A stretch of 64,000 nucleotides of DNA, taken from the IMG/VR virus record IMGVR_UViG_3300042922_000542, positions 182,148 to 246,147 of that record. One strand, 5' to 3'. The translations under genes were made by a program, and so were the position numbers. Under the pieces are notes generated by a model that was not told where the DNA came from, made no database searches, and saw only the letters and a list, made by a program, of their open reading frames with translations. This document shows, one piece after another, positions 34,088 through 43,169 of the stretch (positions are counted from its first letter, which is position 1; each line of letters starts with the position of its first letter). This stretch comes from a virus.

Positions 34088-35809
34088 ATGTTGAAATATC
34101 TTAATCAATTACCAAATGATTACGTTGATCAATTAAATACCGGATTAATGAATAAGGAGTATGATAGGGATTTAATTGAATTACTAGTCGATAGCTTTAA
34201 GGGTTTGGAAATTCTGCCAAATATTAAAATTCTCGGATATACGTGGGAGCCTGAAGAAGACAAGTATGATGTAAATGATCACGTTGTCAGAAGAAATGTA
34301 AATAAAAATAAGGCAATTAAAAATATTACTGAAACACGATGTGGTGTTTTATATATTGATATTGAAATATCAGGCCCGGATAAAACAGGTAAGCATAAAG
34401 TCCACTACATCAAAAAGCCAATAATAGTACCGATCCAAGATGAACGCGGTTATTATCGTATTAAAGGAAAAGATTATTTTCTAATATATCAGATGGTCGA
34501 TAAAATGATGTACCCCTCTATAGGAGCTGTAACAATTAAATCATTAATGCCAATTTGTGTTAAAACTGTTAAAGAAGATATATCGGATGTTAATGAAAAT
34601 ACATATACTATTCCGATATACAATATTCAAATATTTAAATCTGCAATAAATATTCTTTTATTATACAGCAATTTGACAATAACTAAATCATTGAATTTTA
34701 TGGAAGTTAATAGATTTATCAAAATATTACAAAAAGATGATTATACACCTAACCATGAAACATCATTATATTTTGAATGCGGTAAGAAATCTGATATCGT
34801 TGTTTCGGTATTAAAAGATCCATTTGAAAAATTTATTTATGTAAAATCAATTGTAGGTTGCCTAATAAAACTATTTGAAGAAACTAAAATCCCATTTAAG
34901 GATATTGATAATTGGGAAGAATGGATGATTATAGTTGGTGGCAAGAATACAATTCGCAGGGGAATGTATCAGCATGTATTTTTCAATAGATTATTGGATG
35001 ATGTTACTCGTAAAGAATTAAAGATAAATGATTACGATAAACAAAATATCTACTATTTATTACGATGGATCGTACAAAATTATCATGTATTATGGGAAAA
35101 AGATAATTTATCGATGGTCAACAAAAGATTGCGCTGTAATGAATATGTTGGAAGTTTAATGACTGCAGAAATAAGTAAGCGAATTAATCGTCTTGTATCA
35201 TTAGGTGATAAAGCCACTATTAAGGAATATTTAGCAGCATTTAAATTTCCAGAGGATATTTTTGTTAGCAAGATGTATGGAAGCGGCATCCTTCGATATA
35301 ATGAAACGAATAATGATATGGATTTCCATAGTAAATGGAAGATAACAAAGAAGGGGCCTAACTCACTTGGAAACTCAAATCAAAAGAGAATTCCTGTAAG
35401 ACAAAGATTATTACATCCATCGATGTTGGGGTATATTGATATTGCAAGTACTAGTTCATCAGAACCAGGTCAAGGTGGGGATTTATCACCATGGAATGAT
35501 ATGAATAGTTTATATTTTGATAGTTCATTAGCCGAAAATGAAATGCATTATAAAATAAAACAATATCTAGATGAAAATCCACTAGATGATGAATGGGAAG
35601 AGTTGATAATTAAATGTGATAACATGGAACAATACAATTCAATTCTAGACTCATTATTGCATTATTCTGATGGAAAAATTCGAATATATGCAACCACTAA
35701 TAATGATACCGAAATCATAGTTATGGAAGACCCAAGAAACAATTACAGGAAATTTGATGAAAAGAATCTTACGGGTAATTCCAATACGGATAATAATGAT
35801 ACCAAATAA
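34088..35809 (+). CDS. DNA-directed RNA polymerase beta subunit, N-terminal half (split beta)
   Basis: 573 aa. Motifs in order match the first half of RpoB. [19 protein letters not shown] (about 120-138) corresponds to the GTFIINGTERVIVSQL strand-helix. [26 protein letters not shown] corresponds to [44 protein letters not shown] then [14 protein letters not shown] corresponds to [26 protein letters not shown], the rifampicin-pocket/fork region; the rifampicin-sensitivity residues are changed here. The protein ends about 100 residues after this point, just before where the partner at 2931-5249 resumes. Ribosome site TATGGAGGCAACACA. Splitting beta at this place is a hallmark of giant-phage multisubunit RNA polymerases. 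Confidence 0.92.
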   Translation: [573 protein letters not shown]

Positions 35810-35929
35810 GGAAATAATAAATGGTATATTATTATATTAAATATGATATAGCGATTCAATTTGAAATATACATAACGACTTAACAAGATCTAATAACAAA
35901 CAATAATCTATTTAGGAGGCATACATTTA

Positions 35930-36604
35930 ATGAAACAACAAGTAAAATATCAGCTAGTCTCAGTTCCAGGAAAACTAAGATTTGAATTAAAATTATTTAT
36001 GGATGATTCAAATGATAAAACTGAATTTATTTCTAATATAAACGGTGATAAATATACGACCGTATCATTATATCCGATAATGTCATTAACAATAATCCGC
36101 CTGGGAGAATTAAATGAAAGTGGTATTCGAACAAAGGTACCTTATAATCCAAATGACACACTATCGATGGGTCGATATAATTATCCAATATTTGTAAATG
36201 AATTAAATACAATACATAAGGATTTCAAAACTCCTGAGTTATATTCATATACAAATAAACGTTTAGAAATGAATGAAGAACTGGCATCAAAATTTAGAAG
36301 AGTGTTCATGGTTGGTAACACAGTCGTTGAAATGGTTCCTGTAGTAATAATTCAACCTGATGAAAATAAGGTTGAGGGCGTAAAAATTAAATTTAATAAT
36401 GAACAATCATCCGTGTTATTAACATTAAATGACATGGAATCATTATTATTTACAATGGAAAGAGTCAATATAGATTCAATAACAATGGATTTATATAATT
36501 CATATATTAAAACTGGGGTAAAAAATCACACTGTTGATGCATCATCATTTGCAGGTGCTAAAAAGGTTGACATCGATATTATCCCTAAAGATAATACAAT
36601 ATAA
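35930..36604 (+). CDS. Unknown protein downstream of RNAP beta N-half (224 aa)
   Basis: Not recognised. Mostly beta in character: KYQLVSVPGKLRFELKLFMDD, SLTIIRLGELNESGIRT, KVEGVKIKFNNEQSSVLLTL. It reads like a single compact beta domain without cysteines or nucleotide-binding loop. Such basic-acidic beta proteins beside replication/transcription genes are sometimes single-stranded DNA-binding proteins; that is only a suggestion. Ribosome site TAGGAGGCATACATTTA. The 120-base gap upstream is AT-rich and may contain a promoter. Confidence 0.6.
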   Translation: MKQQVKYQLVSVPGKLRFELKLFMDDSNDKTEFISNINGDKYTTVSLYPIMSLTIIRLGELNESGIRTKVPYNPNDTLSMGRYNYPIFVNELNTIHKDFKTPELYSYTNKRLEMNEELASKFRRVFMVGNTVVEMVPVVIIQPDENKVEGVKIKFNNEQSSVLLTLNDMESLLFTMERVNIDSITMDLYNSYIKTGVKNHTVDASSFAGAKKVDIDIIPKDNTI

Positions 36605-36636
36605 AAATATAAATAATTAAATGGAGGAAATATAAT

Positions 36637-37248
36637 ATGATACAACCAATATCGACCGCAAAATCAATGATGGTTATTGCAATTGCTGAAGAACTTACTA
36701 ATATCCGTAAGAGACTTGACGATATATATTGCGCTGATACCAAAGAATTTGATGTAGCAGGAAATTATAGTATAGAAGATATAACTAACATAATTATTAC
36801 ATTGAATTCATTATCTAATATATTTGATATAACAAATAATGTTGTATTCCAATCAAAAGCATTATATGAAACAAAAATTAATCATCCGGTAATATCTGCC
36901 TTATGGGAATTAATAAATAATACATTGATATTGATTGATGATAGCAAAATAAATTTAAATGTATTAGATCATCGATATAGCACGGATGTATTTAAAGTGT
37001 TTGGGAAAGTAATTGCAAATGTTCAACAAAGAGCAGATATCGTATATTATGCAGATAAGCCTCCAAGAGAATGTGAGAATGAAAGATCTGGCGCAATATT
37101 AAATGAATTAATACCCATAATAAGAATATGTGAAAAAATAAATATTAAACAGGCATCATATAATGAAGCATATAAAATATATGATTTCAGTAATAGTGGA
37201 AAAAAAGGTTATGCGCTAGTAGATGGTAAAATAATAAAAGTGGAGTGA
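36637..37248 (+). CDS. Unknown helical protein (203 aa)
   Basis: Not recognised. Helical with many isoleucine/asparagine residues (EDITNIIITLNSLSNIFDI, LWELINNTLILID), ending in a small beta segment (GKKGYALVDGKIIKVE). Ribosome site TGGAGGAAATATA. It uses TGA as stop, showing that TGA is a normal stop codon in this genome. It overlaps nothing and is spaced seven bases from the next gene, so it is in one operon with its neighbours. Confidence 0.6.
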   Translation: MIQPISTAKSMMVIAIAEELTNIRKRLDDIYCADTKEFDVAGNYSIEDITNIIITLNSLSNIFDITNNVVFQSKALYETKINHPVISALWELINNTLILIDDSKINLNVLDHRYSTDVFKVFGKVIANVQQRADIVYYADKPPRECENERSGAILNELIPIIRICEKINIKQASYNEAYKIYDFSNSGKKGYALVDGKIIKVE

Positions 37249-37255
37249 AAAATAA

Positions 37256-38131
37256 ATGATTGGAATAATCCCAGCAGCTTCAAAAATATTCGAAGTATAT
37301 GGAACATTCGATCATAAAAATTTAGTTGATAATAAATTGTATGTAGGTCCGGATGGTCGGATCTACATATATTCTTTGACTGAAACAAGATCGAATCCAA
37401 ATACAGGTTTCTTCCCAATATGGGATGGAAAAAATATATACATTTCGAAGTTTTCAAATGAAAAATATCTCAATAAAGATGTAATCAAAACAGATATAGC
37501 CAGTATGTCCTCAAAAATAGATAATGAAATCGCAAATAAGATTTTATACATGCAGCGACGTGCAGAAAACGATGCGATACTAAAGCCAATAATACAGGAA
37601 AATGATAATATGTTTACTCAGTGTATTAAAGGAATATTTGATTTAAAAACATTAACTTTGATAGATTTAGTTGATCTGTCTGGATTAAATGAAAAACTAA
37701 TTGCAAGTTATTATTCAGCATTAACTAAAATAGCATTTATGCGTTTAGAGCGATGGTATATATGGATAAATGTAATATTTCATCTTGATTACGATGTAGT
37801 GGTCATGCAAGATGATAGAGTATTATTACGATATACGCATTCAACTAATAATTTCGATGTCGACAATTCGAAATATAATGATATCATTAAATCGAAAGAT
37901 GACTTCCTAAAAAAGATTGTAAAGATTATTATGAAAATGGAAAATATTAATAAAGATGATTTGAGATCAGATCAGGTTGATGATTATACGATCAATAATA
38001 TGATGATAATATTGAATACGGATAAAATGTTATCGGCACAACTATTCAGTAGATTTACATCCATGTCAAATTTATCTTATACGGTAACATTGTATGAGAA
38101 TGGAAATGACATATTTCAGTATACCGAATAA
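37256..38131 (+). CDS. Unknown protein (291 aa)
   Basis: Not recognised. The N-terminal region has short strands separated by turns (FEVYGTFDHKN, YVGPDGRIYIYSL, FFPIWDGKNIYI); the middle is helical (RLERWYIWINVIFHL); the end returns to strands (YTVTLYENGNDIFQY). A GTGG-AGTGAAA ribosome site overlaps the end of the preceding gene. It directly precedes the pseudo-terminase, which gives no functional clue on its own. Confidence 0.6.
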   Translation: MIGIIPAASKIFEVYGTFDHKNLVDNKLYVGPDGRIYIYSLTETRSNPNTGFFPIWDGKNIYISKFSNEKYLNKDVIKTDIASMSSKIDNEIANKILYMQRRAENDAILKPIIQENDNMFTQCIKGIFDLKTLTLIDLVDLSGLNEKLIASYYSALTKIAFMRLERWYIWINVIFHLDYDVVVMQDDRVLLRYTHSTNNFDVDNSKYNDIIKSKDDFLKKIVKIIMKMENINKDDLRSDQVDDYTINNMMIILNTDKMLSAQLFSRFTSMSNLSYTVTLYENGNDIFQYTE

Positions 38132-38151
38132 AAAATAAGGAGTAATTAAAT

Positions 38152-39126
38152 ATGAAAAAAATTTATCAAATGAATACAGAAAATAAAAGCTTCTTAGATT
38201 TTTCATTATTGTTAAAAGAAGAAGGTATAAAAAATCATTTATTCATGTTGGAATTAAAAAATGAAAATCTATTATACATTGATCCATGGGATGGTTATAA
38301 AACAGAACAACAACAGCAACAAATCATTGATGAAGCATGCAATAATTTCTGGTATTTCGCTAGGGAAGTTATTAAATGGCGAGATTTAGATGGTTCATTG
38401 TATCATACTAAATTAGATAGAGGCAATTGCGCAATGTATTTTAATAGCTTAAACAATATTAGTACATGGAGATCGAACATTAGACAAACTTATTCTAGTA
38501 TAAGCGTAATTACATTTCTAATATGGCGTTGGTTATCAGGGTATTATACTGATATGGATGCTATAACAAGAGATATATCAGCATCAAAGCAGTTGAAGAC
38601 GGTGGTATCAAATATCATTAATAGTCTACCAGAATATTTTAATATTAAAAAACATGAATCATATAAATATTTTGGCATCATTGATAATGATAAAAATAAG
38701 ATACACTTTAATAGTTCTCGAGTTATAATTAAAAATGGATCAAATATTGATTCGGATATTGCATTTTTTGACGGTGGTGAATTTATACCAAATTTAAAAT
38801 CACTAATTGAAAATAGGAATCTTAATACACGTGAAATTAATAATACCAAATTCACTATAGTTAACTCTGTAATTGGCGATGACAAAGCACCATCTAGTCT
38901 ATTTGCGGAGGGATATATAGATTCAATGTTAAAATGGAAGGACACATTTTATGATACGGATATATCTATAAATAATGTGATAATCAATAATTATCACAAT
39001 AGGTCTGTATACATATGCCACCCTTACAATCTCCTTGGATTTAGTGAAGAATGGTTTAAAAATTATAGTAACATGATTGACGATGAAAATATAATTAGGC
39101 GTGAATTGTTGGCACAAAGAAGATAA
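38152..39126 (+). CDS. Truncated terminase-like protein with inactivated ATPase motifs (pseudo-TerL)
   Basis: 324 aa. It aligns with the N-terminal ATPase domain of the window's own TerL (10545-12698) along its whole length: NKSFLDFSLLLKEEGIKNHLFMLELK matches NESFMQTAMELKALGIKNYYFMLEVK; NFWYFAREVIKWRDLDG matches IWFYARTVARIQSDKG; and its last residues RRELLAQRR end where TerL has RREILMQRLRGS, exactly before the nuclease domain. But the Walker A lysine is replaced (RQTYSS, S115, against RQTYKT) and Walker B reads FFDGGE (D207-G208) instead of FDEIE, so ATP hydrolysis is not expected. It has a good ribosome site (AAGGAGTAATTAAAT). It is an intact gene, not decay, so a regulatory or structural role is likely. 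Confidence 0.8.
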   Translation: MKKIYQMNTENKSFLDFSLLLKEEGIKNHLFMLELKNENLLYIDPWDGYKTEQQQQQIIDEACNNFWYFAREVIKWRDLDGSLYHTKLDRGNCAMYFNSLNNISTWRSNIRQTYSSISVITFLIWRWLSGYYTDMDAITRDISASKQLKTVVSNIINSLPEYFNIKKHESYKYFGIIDNDKNKIHFNSSRVIIKNGSNIDSDIAFFDGGEFIPNLKSLIENRNLNTREINNTKFTIVNSVIGDDKAPSSLFAEGYIDSMLKWKDTFYDTDISINNVIINNYHNRSVYICHPYNLLGFSEEWFKNYSNMIDDENIIRRELLAQRR

Positions 39127-39165
39127 TATAAATAATTTCAGATTAACAGAAAGGGGGACATATTA

Positions 39166-39672
39166 ATGAAATATTTAGATAAAAACGGTAATAGATATGA
39201 TAGTTTATTATCAGCTTATATTGCAGATATTAAAAATATATTTGCTGAGAAAAAATCTAAAACAGAATCAAAGATTAATATATCCAGAAATTACAATACT
39301 ATGGATAAAATCGAATATTCATGCGATGATAATGAGCAAGACAACATTACTGATGATGCGGCTGAACCAGTTATATCAACAGGCATGCTTGATACATCTT
39401 TAGAAACGATCAACATTAATAATGACTTACATGCAGATACTTATGACAAGTTAGATAAACTTGTGAAAGATCTAAATGTCATGGAAATTAAATCAGTATC
39501 CAATAGTATAAATACTGATATTAAGCCAGCTATAAATCCATCAGGATTTGTTATCAAAGTATTAGATAAGATGAATAATTATATAACTGAGAATAAAGAT
39601 GAAATAGAAACTGATCTTAGAACATCTATCACAGATGTATTTACTAAGGCAACTGATAAGTTTAAAAAATAA
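39166..39672 (+). CDS. Unknown acidic protein (168 aa)
   Basis: Not recognised. Starts MKYLDKNGNRYDSLLSAYIAD, then an acidic low-complexity middle (DDNEQDNITDDAAEP), then a helical end (LRTSITDVFTKATDKFKK). Ribosome site AAAGGGGGACATATTA. Last gene before a bidirectional terminator. Context (after pseudo-TerL) hints at a late-assembly role, unproven. Confidence 0.55.
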   Translation: MKYLDKNGNRYDSLLSAYIADIKNIFAEKKSKTESKINISRNYNTMDKIEYSCDDNEQDNITDDAAEPVISTGMLDTSLETININNDLHADTYDKLDKLVKDLNVMEIKSVSNSINTDIKPAINPSGFVIKVLDKMNNYITENKDEIETDLRTSITDVFTKATDKFKK

Positions 39673-39712
39673 TATGTAGGGGATTCATATCCCCTACATA
39701 TTTATTTATTTT
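39672..39712. terminator. Bidirectional terminator
   Basis: ATATGTAGGGGAT pairs with ATCCCCTACATAT around TCAT; T-rich runs follow on the plus side and A/T-rich on the minus side. It separates converging genes ending at 39672 and 39715. Confidence 0.85.
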
Positions 39713-39714
39713 TT

Positions 39715-40530
39715 TTATTTTGTTTCTTCAGCTGCTTCAACTTCTTCTTTAGTAGGCAGCTCAACCTCTTTAACATCTTCTCTCTTAGTATCAACTACGA
39801 GAATATATCCGAAGCCATCTGCACCTTTTGCTTTTTTACCATAAAAATCAGGCAATGTTAATCCACACTTAATTGCATTAAATGTTAAATCCCCAATTTG
39901 ATCTGCAAATTTTTGTTTGTAATGTTCAATTGCTTCAGCTGTTTCATTTTCATGACAGAAGAAAACTCCACACATTTGCCATACGACTGGATTTATTTTA
40001 GAAATTCCTGTCCATTTTCTCTGAATGCCTTTACCGGAGCTACCAACATAAGCTCTAGCATAGATATATGATAAAACTGAAATAGGTTTTAATGAATATT
40101 TATTATCCTTGGCACCATTATCAATAATGTCTTTGATTTTCGCAACAGCATCCTTAATTTTTTCTTTATTTTCTTTAGTTGCAGATTCATAATATGGACC
40201 GCTGCAATATGATTCCATTATTGCAGATTCCGTAAATCTCATCTGTTTGTCTTCAACAGTTTCAGCAACTGGGCGTACTGTCTTTAATGTATCAAAAGCT
40301 TCATTAAAACTTTTCTTAATGTCATCAATAGCCTTATTGTAAACATCTTCTGAAATTTCTGTTTTAGCAGGTACATTGATTGATACATCCAGTCCAAAAT
40401 TTTCCTTTAATTCTGGATTACCGCTTGACAAGTTCTCTTTTGTTTCAGGTATAGTAGATTCTAATATATTAATAGAAAATATATCGTCAGTCATACCATC
40501 TTGGTTTAAATTAACATTATTATTACTCAT
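39715..40530 (-). CDS. Probable virion protein (271 aa)
   Basis: Not recognised. It contains several prohead-protease-type sites, NILESTI, RFTESAIMES and YYESATKE, in the first 130 residues. The middle is a globular alpha/beta domain (LKPISVLSYIYARAYVG, NPVVWQMCGVFFCHENETAEAIEHYKQKF, AIKCGLTLPDFYG). The C-terminus is acidic with EVEAAEETK. Ribosome site AAAAGGAGTCTATAATT. First of the minus-strand block of baseplate/neck-like genes is upstream of it. Structural role inferred from maturation-like sites and neighbours. Confidence 0.6.
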   Translation of the reverse strand: MSNNNVNLNQDGMTDDIFSINILESTIPETKENLSSGNPELKENFGLDVSINVPAKTEISEDVYNKAIDDIKKSFNEAFDTLKTVRPVAETVEDKQMRFTESAIMESYCSGPYYESATKENKEKIKDAVAKIKDIIDNGAKDNKYSLKPISVLSYIYARAYVGSSGKGIQRKWTGISKINPVVWQMCGVFFCHENETAEAIEHYKQKFADQIGDLTFNAIKCGLTLPDFYGKKAKGADGFGYILVVDTKREDVKEVELPTKEEVEAAEETK

Positions 40531-40628
40531 AATTATAGACTCCTTTTTTCACTTTTTTTTGTATAATTTGTATTACTTTTTTTGTTATCACATTAATAGA
40601 ATGTGTGACTCTAAATACTTTAATAAAA

Positions 40629-41948
40629 TCATTCAAAATCATATATCCTTTTAATCATCTCATTTATATAATCATGAGATACCGTAATTAATAGACGGTA
40701 TGTTTTATGTGGATTTGGATTAAGGATATGTAATATTCGTTCGTTCCAATCTATATAGAATGATTCACTATTTACAATGGCACCGTTCTCCCTGAACTGA
40801 AATTGTATGAACCGATCAATCGGTATACCTAATTTTAGGTGATAATCTAATACCGTCCTAAGAGAATTATTTAATATTTCATTTATCGATATTGTGTTTT
40901 CGTTTTGGGCTAATTTAAATATTGGAAATCCCAGTATAGACCATCCTACAGGAAGATGAAAATCATCTAAAGCAATAGTATCTGTAAATATTGGAACTAT
41001 GGCTTTATCTGCCGGACATGTTATATTTACATTCTCTTTAAGTTCTGGAGCATTCAACATGAAATACCCAATTGTATTAAACTCACATCTTACCGTAAAG
41101 GCAATATCAAAGTTACGTCTAATCTGACCGTCTTTGATACCTTGATTTGCTACAGGCTCTTGTACAACTGTATCAATATCAGATAAATAATACATGAAGA
41201 ACTCATCCGAATTGGATCCGCCCTTTAATTTATATGTGATCGGATGATACCATATTGAATTCATATAAGTTAAATATTTATAAACTGAATTTTCATCTTG
41301 GTCATTAACAGGAACACCTGCTAAGTTTGACAATAATGCATTAAATTCATCTGGGATATATAATTCTAATGGTGCTTTAATGAAGAAGTTATGACCAATA
41401 GGGATCATGTTGTGTATAAATGACATCCAATTAGTTTGCTCCATAAATGTATGAAACCCTAATACGACATCAATATACATTACGGCTCTATTATAATGTC
41501 CATGCACATGAATTCTGTTATATTTATCATTTGCCAATGGTATTAAAGAACTTTCACCCCATGTATTAAATGTATTGGTAATTCTTGAATTTATAATTGT
41601 ATTTGCTAAAAATCTATTATCGTCTTGACCAAAACTGATTCTAGGCGCTAATACCATAGATGGCATTTCCATTTTGACAATTTGACTTGGCGTATGTCTC
41701 AGTTGTCGACTAGCCAGCGTGGTAGTTGCAGTAACAGTTTTAAATAAATCTTTAGGGAATAAGTCGAGAATATATTTCTCAACAACTGATAATACATTGC
41801 CGTATGTATGCGCCGCTGATGTATTGCATACCGCGGCAGTATTCTTAATATGATCACCAAATTCAGCTCCTGGATTTCGTTCATACTGCACGCCTGCATA
41901 ATGAATATCTGGGTTTGCTACTGAAGGATTTGTATTATATTCTCGCAT
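40629..41948 (-). CDS. Probable structural (neck/baseplate) protein (439 aa)
   Basis: Not recognised by motif. The sequence is rich in aromatic and beta segments with many loops (MYIDVVLGFHTFMEQTNWMSF, FFMYYLSDIDTVVQ, LPVGWSILGFPIFKLAQN), typical of tail or baseplate proteins. It lies on the minus strand between the coiled-coil gene 41967-43151 and 39715-40530 in a block with a gp53/LysM-like gene. No enzymatic motif. Start ATG is preceded by AGGTGGTG. Confidence 0.55.
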   Translation of the reverse strand: MREYNTNPSVANPDIHYAGVQYERNPGAEFGDHIKNTAAVCNTSAAHTYGNVLSVVEKYILDLFPKDLFKTVTATTTLASRQLRHTPSQIVKMEMPSMVLAPRISFGQDDNRFLANTIINSRITNTFNTWGESSLIPLANDKYNRIHVHGHYNRAVMYIDVVLGFHTFMEQTNWMSFIHNMIPIGHNFFIKAPLELYIPDEFNALLSNLAGVPVNDQDENSVYKYLTYMNSIWYHPITYKLKGGSNSDEFFMYYLSDIDTVVQEPVANQGIKDGQIRRNFDIAFTVRCEFNTIGYFMLNAPELKENVNITCPADKAIVPIFTDTIALDDFHLPVGWSILGFPIFKLAQNENTISINEILNNSLRTVLDYHLKLGIPIDRFIQFQFRENGAIVNSESFYIDWNERILHILNPNPHKTYRLLITVSHDYINEMIKRIYDFE

Positions 41949-41966
41949 CTGTGTTTACACACCACC

Positions 41967-43151
41967 TTATACCACTTTTTTCCCGGGACTAGGGTCCAAT
42001 ATACCGTGAATTATACTATATATTGTAGTTTTAGCTTTAATTGCCCAAGCTCTATCATCAATATATTGCTTAGTAAATTCAATAACTTCAGCAGACATCG
42101 TTTGAAATACTGTAGTTAACTTTGTAACAGCGGAGATATATCTAGCATATAATTCAGCATTATCATTAATTTTAGCTAAAGCTTCTTCTTCCATATATTC
42201 TTTATCTTCACCAGGTCGAATCTGATAGTAGTCATGTGATAAATAATATTCAATCGTGATATTATTGTGTTTCATATAATCAATCCCGATTGTTCCCTTT
42301 ACTATCTTTTTTCGAGCCGCTTCAATTTCTGTAATTAATGCATTAATATTATTTATAACCTTATTAGCATTATCAGGGTCAATACGAATTATATCTATAA
42401 ATTTATAATCTATATTTATTGGATCGGTCTGACTTCCACCATTCTTACTCCATAATGTTTTTCTGAATTTATCCAGGTAGTTAGAAAAATCATGAACTGT
42501 TTCCGGCGCATCAATGATTACATGATCCTTAATTAATTCATCTAATATAGGTACTAACCTTTGACCAGCAGCATCCATCTTTCCCGTTAAACGTTCAATA
42601 TTTTGTTGTAATTTATCTATCTCCTTATTCTTAGCACTAATATTGTGGAAGTGTTCATCTTTTAGTATTTGTTTAAAACGTTCAGATTCTCTTAATTCTG
42701 AGAGAGCCTTCCTTAACTTTCCATTCACCTCTACCATGTCTTCAAAATGTTCTTCACGCACTTTTTCCAATAATGCTAACAGTGAATCATGTTCTATCTG
42801 CAATGTTTTAATTTGTTCATTTTGTTGATTTGTAAATACATTTATTATATTATGCCAGAATGTTTTTAATGATAATACAATACGTTTCCACATAGCAGCA
42901 ATTTTATCAACAAGATTTTTTTTACGAGTTTCTATTTTACTTTTAAATACTGACATATTGGTTGATTCATTCATATTAGTTAATAATAAATCATCAGTGC
43001 TACATATATTAGCACACCTATGCATATAATCTAAAGACGTAATTTCAAATTCTAGACATTCTCTTTGTAACTGATAATTGCTATCACTATGCTCAAATGC
43101 TAATGACTCTTTAATGTAATCTCCTAGAGATAACATTGATACATTTTCCAT
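41967..43151 (-). CDS. Virion-type protein with amphipathic helix and long coiled coil (394 aa)
   Basis: N-terminal leader (1-75) has a YIKES maturation-type site, then a basic tryptophan-rich helix MWKRIVLSLKTFWHNIINVF (about 87-106). A long coiled coil follows (QQNEQIKTLQIEHDSLLALLEKVREEH and FKQILKDEHFHNISAKNKEIDKLQQNIERL, about 110-200), then a C-terminal globular part. The leader-plus-amphipathic-helix layout is the same as in 44488-45462 and 62107-63543, suggesting one family of inner-head or ejected proteins. Ribosome site AATGGAGGCCCC. Function unknown. Confidence 0.6.
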   Translation of the reverse strand: MENVSMLSLGDYIKESLAFEHSDSNYQLQRECLEFEITSLDYMHRCANICSTDDLLLTNMNESTNMSVFKSKIETRKKNLVDKIAAMWKRIVLSLKTFWHNIINVFTNQQNEQIKTLQIEHDSLLALLEKVREEHFEDMVEVNGKLRKALSELRESERFKQILKDEHFHNISAKNKEIDKLQQNIERLTGKMDAAGQRLVPILDELIKDHVIIDAPETVHDFSNYLDKFRKTLWSKNGGSQTDPINIDYKFIDIIRIDPDNANKVINNINALITEIEAARKKIVKGTIGIDYMKHNNITIEYYLSHDYYQIRPGEDKEYMEEEALAKINDNAELYARYISAVTKLTTVFQTMSAEVIEFTKQYIDDRAWAIKAKTTIYSIIHGILDPSPGKKVV

Positions 43152-43169
43152 GTTGGGGCCTCCATTTTT

